Below, in pieces: positions 14,768-16,773 of a stretch of 16,773 nt of DNA. Every line of letters begins with the position of its first letter. The first letter of the stretch is position 1. The notes beneath the pieces were generated by a model. That model worked only from the letters and a program-made list of their open reading frames with translations, searched no databases and was not told the DNA's origin. Source of the DNA: Pseudomonadota bacterium (GTDB taxonomy: Bacteria; Pseudomonadota; Gammaproteobacteria; Xanthomonadales; Xanthomonadaceae); contig JANXZP010000002.1 in assembly GCA_025355485.1 (NCBI GenBank), forward strand, positions 1-16,773, given 5' to 3'. A program made the translations under genes and the position numbers.

Positions 14768-15076
14768 TCATCGGGTTGAATGCTTGCGCTGGGCTGCATC
14801 GAACGCGGCCAGTTGCTCGCTGGTCGCCTCCTGCTGATAGTGCGCCTTCCATTGCGCGAACGGCATCCCGTAGATCGCCTCGCGCGCGGCGTCCTTGCTG
14901 ATCGGCTGACCGGCCGCCTCGGCGGCTTCGCGGTACCAGTCGGACAGGCAATTGCGGCAGAAGCCGGCGAGGATCATCAGGTCGATGTTCTGCACGTCTG
15001 GCCGCTCTTTGTTGAGGTGCTTGAGCAGGCGACGGAATGCGGCGGCTTCGAGCTGGGTGCGGTCAACGGCGGTCAT
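14768..15076 (-). CDS. DUF1244 family protein
   Basis: A 102-residue protein of the DUF1244 (SMc04008-like) family, recognised by DVQNIDLMILAGFCRNCLSDW at 27-47 (written here in two parts: DVQNIDLM and AGFCRNCLSDW), by the AREAIYGMPFAQWK stretch at 64-77, and by the helical N-terminus AAAFRRLLKHL. Two close cysteines, Cys40 and Cys43, could bind metal together. The family is small, all-helical and of unknown function, common in Proteobacteria. The gene is divergent from folD, with 57 bases between the two starts, and precedes the zinc-ribbon gene. No clear ribosome-binding site is seen before ATG 15076. Confidence 0.88.
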   Translation of the reverse strand: MTAVDRTQLEAAAFRRLLKHLNKERPDVQNIDLMILAGFCRNCLSDWYREAAEAAGQPISKDAAREAIYGMPFAQWKAHYQQEATSEQLAAFDAAQRKHSTR

Positions 15077-15094
15077 GGCCAGTGCTGGATCGGC

Positions 15095-15100
15095 GATAAT
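15095..15100 (+). promoter_or_regulatory. Possible -10 element for folD
   Basis: GATAAT, five of six matches to the -10 consensus, lies 33 bases before the folD ATG and is followed by GCGCGG. No good -35 is visible. The downstream context resembles the guaB -10 region, TATAAT then GGCGCG. Confidence 0.4.
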
Positions 15101-15133
15101 GCGCGGACTCTAGCGCAGCCGCGAACTTCCCGC

Positions 15134-16033
15134 ATGGCCCATCCCGTTTCGGTTCCATCCACCACAGTCGCACGCGTCCTCGACGGCAAGCGCATCGCCG
15201 AGGACCTGCTCGACGGCTTGGCCACTCGCGTTGCCGCGCGGATCGTTGCAGGCAAGTCGCGGCCGGGGCTGGCGGTGGTGCTGGTCGGCGCCGACCCCGC
15301 ATCGCAATCGTATGTGCGCAACAAGCGCCGCGCCTGCGCGAAGGTCGGCATCCACACGCTGGACTTCGACCTGCCCGCGGCGACCACCGAGGCGGAGTTG
15401 CTGGCCTTGATCGACCGCCTCAATGACGACCCGATGGTGCACGGCATCCTGGTGCAATTGCCGCTGCCGGGTATCCCCGACGCGAGCCGGCTGATCCATC
15501 GCATCGACCCGCGCAAGGACGTGGATGGTTTCCATCCGGAAAACGTCGGCCATCTGGCGCTGCGCCAGTTCGGCCTGCGTCCGTGCACACCGCGCGGTAT
15601 CACCACCTTGCTGGCCTGGACCGACCGCCCCGTGCGCGGTGCGAGTGCGACCATCGTCGGTGTGTCCAACCATGTCGGCCGACCGATGGCACTGGAACTG
15701 CTGATCGCCGGTTGCACGGTCACCTGCTGCCACAAGTTCACGCCGCTCGATGTGCTGCAAAGGCACGTCGGCGAGGCCGATATCCTGGTCGTCGCGGTGG
15801 GCAAGCCCGGGCTGATTCCGGGCGAATGGATCAAGCTGGGCGCAGTGGTGATCGACGTCGGCATCAACCGGCTCGAGGACGGTCGCCTGGTCGGCGACGT
15901 CGGCTACGCAGAAGCCGCGAAGCGCGCGAGCTGGATCACGCCGGTGCCGGGCGGGGTCGGTCCGATGACGGTAGCGACCTTGATGCAGAACACGCTGGAA
16001 GCGGCCGAGTTGGCCGATTCACAGCAAGGCTGA
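15134..16033 (+). CDS. folD: Bifunctional methylene-THF dehydrogenase / methenyl-THF cyclohydrolase FolD
   Basis: A 299-residue enzyme, close to the usual 285-300. It interconverts 5,10-methylene-, methenyl- and 10-formyl-tetrahydrofolate, supplying one-carbon units for purines and formyl-methionine. Catalytic Lys64 lies in YVRNK (60-64). GILVQLPLP at 104-112, KDVDGFHP at 128-135, the NADP-binding GVSNHVGRPM at 176-185 and PVPGGVGPMT at 270-279 are all family motifs. The start ATG 15134 puts the protein in family range; the frame stays open upstream for over 100 codons but that part is opposite the DUF1244 gene. No ribosome-binding site is obvious. guaB follows after 63 bases with its own promoter-like sequence. 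Confidence 0.96.
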   Translation: MAHPVSVPSTTVARVLDGKRIAEDLLDGLATRVAARIVAGKSRPGLAVVLVGADPASQSYVRNKRRACAKVGIHTLDFDLPAATTEAELLALIDRLNDDPMVHGILVQLPLPGIPDASRLIHRIDPRKDVDGFHPENVGHLALRQFGLRPCTPRGITTLLAWTDRPVRGASATIVGVSNHVGRPMALELLIAGCTVTCCHKFTPLDVLQRHVGEADILVVAVGKPGLIPGEWIKLGAVVIDVGINRLEDGRLVGDVGYAEAAKRASWITPVPGGVGPMTVATLMQNTLEAAELADSQQG

Positions 16034-16064
16034 CAACTCCAGGCATCGAACTCGCCCGACCGGG

Positions 16065-16070
16065 TATAAT
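16065..16070 (+). promoter_or_regulatory. -10 element upstream of guaB
   Basis: TATAAT, a perfect -10 hexamer, lies 26 bases before the guaB ATG. No strong -35 is found at 16-18 bases; CTGACA at 16030-16035 is too far. A start near 16077 would leave a leader of about 20 bases carrying the GGAG ribosome-binding site at 16087-16090. Confidence 0.55.
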
Positions 16071-16096
16071 GGCGCGCTTCCCCTACGGAGCAGCCC

Positions 16097-16773
16097 ATGC
16101 TGCGGATCCTGGCCGAAGCACTCACCTTCGACGACGTCTCCCTGGTGCCCGCGCATTCGGCGGTCTTGCCGAAAGACGTCGGCTTGCGCACGCGGCTCAC
16201 CCGTGGCATCCACCTCAATACGCCAATCGTGTCCGCGGCGATGGACACCGTCACCGAGGCGCGGCTTGCGATCACGATGGCGCAGCTCGGCGGGATCGGC
16301 ATCCTGCACAAAAACATGTCGGTCGCCGCGCAGGCATCCCACGTCGCGCAGGTAAAGCACTTCGAAGCCGGCGTGATCCGCGAACCGTTTACCGTTGGGC
16401 CGGAAACGACCATTGGCGAAGTACTCAAGCTCACCCGCGCGCGCAACATTTCCGGCGTGCCGGTGGTCGATGGCGGGCAACTCGTCGGCATCGTCACCAG
16501 CCGCGACATGCGCTTCGAGAAGAAGCTCGATGATCCGGTCCGCCACATCATGACCAAGAAGGATCGCCTGGTGACGGTCGGCGAGAATGCGACCGACGAG
16601 GAAGTGCTCGCGCTATTGCACAAGCACCGCATCGAGAAAGTACTGGTCGTCAACGACGGCTTCGAGCTGCGCGGACTGATCACGGTGAAGGACATCCAGA
16701 AGGCGCGCGACAATCCGCATGCCGCGAAGGACGGATCCGAGCGCCTGCGCGTTGGCGCGGCGGTCGGCGTCGG
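16097..16773 (+). CDS. guaB: Inosine-5'-monophosphate dehydrogenase (partial, 5' part)
   Basis: The first 225 codons are present and the frame runs off the right edge without a stop. The enzyme oxidises IMP to XMP with NAD, the committed step to GMP. The N-terminus has EALTFDDVSLVPAHS at 7-21 and NTPIVSAAMDTVTE at 41-54, both typical. GGIGILHKNMS at 65-75 continues the barrel. Two CBS domains follow at about 95-147 (ISGVPVVDGGQLVGIVTSRD) and 152-205 (IEKVLVVND, LRGLITVKDI), an insertion in the barrel that senses nucleotides. The catalytic cysteine loop lies beyond the window. ATG 16097 is preceded by GGAG at 6 bases. Confidence 0.96.
   Translation, partial: MLRILAEALTFDDVSLVPAHSAVLPKDVGLRTRLTRGIHLNTPIVSAAMDTVTEARLAITMAQLGGIGILHKNMSVAAQASHVAQVKHFEAGVIREPFTVGPETTIGEVLKLTRARNISGVPVVDGGQLVGIVTSRDMRFEKKLDDPVRHIMTKKDRLVTVGENATDEEVLALLHKHRIEKVLVVNDGFELRGLITVKDIQKARDNPHAAKDGSERLRVGAAVGV

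Noticed and set aside
14780..15133. A 118-codon N-terminal extension of folD.
   Set aside because: It lies opposite the DUF1244 gene, and the 299-residue form from ATG 15134 already has full family length.
1..16773. Defence system, CRISPR array, insertion sequence, tRNA or prophage.
   Set aside because: No repeat-spacer pattern, transposase or integrase motif, tRNA-like cloverleaf or toxin-antitoxin pair was seen; nearly all of the sequence is in recognised core genes.

Overview
The window is about 16.8 kb of GC-rich bacterial chromosome, densely packed with housekeeping genes. The order ndk - rlmN - pilF - rodZ - yfgM - bamB - der is a gammaproteobacterial synteny block. The protein styles (the type IV pilus lipoprotein pilF inside the block, a MoeB with an N-terminal rhodanese, an inverted-order FadN-type beta-oxidation enzyme) suggest Xanthomonadales, Xanthomonadaceae or Rhodanobacteraceae. 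That placement is inference from gene order and recognised families; no search was run.

Layout. (1) 1-141: the C-terminal tail of a TPR-type protein on the + strand, converging on (2) 170-4436, a minus-strand fatty-acid module. It holds a PsrA-like TetR regulator, a FadN-type 3-hydroxyacyl-CoA dehydrogenase/enoyl-CoA hydratase and a thiolase. The regulator's promoter region carries a PsrA-like palindrome directly beside a good -35/-10 pair, which suggests a self-regulated, fatty-acid-responsive operon. (3) 4437-4719: a divergent control region, followed by + strand ndk, rlmN, pilF and rodZ with overlaps or tiny gaps. (4) 8077-11462: yfgM, bamB (ATGA overlap) and der, with a strong 14-bp hairpin and further stem-loops between bamB and der. 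The ispG and hisS genes that often sit between rodZ and yfgM are absent here. (5) 11478-14456: a molybdenum-cofactor trio, mobA, moeA and a rhodanese-MoeB fusion, closely spaced and probably co-transcribed. (6) 14533-15076: a minus-strand pair, a DUF1244 protein and a small zinc-ribbon protein. (7) 15134 to the end: folD, then the first 225 codons of guaB, which runs off the window.

How the genes work together. The minus-strand module performs three steps of fatty-acid beta-oxidation (hydration, dehydrogenation, thiolysis) under a local repressor. The ndk-der run combines nucleotide metabolism (ndk), translation and ribosome functions (rlmN, der), and envelope or surface functions (pilF, rodZ, yfgM, bamB). 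The mob/moe trio covers sulfur activation for molybdopterin, molybdate insertion and GMP attachment. folD and guaB supply one-carbon units and GMP.

I saw no tRNA or rRNA, CRISPR array, insertion sequence, prophage or toxin-antitoxin gene. No stretch over 300 bases lacks a gene; the longest gap is the 283-base psrA-like/ndk divergent region. I do not see a clearly new multi-gene system. The most notable signals are the self-regulatory operator, the bamB-der RNA structures, a rare-codon patch in fadN and the rhodanese-first MoeB.
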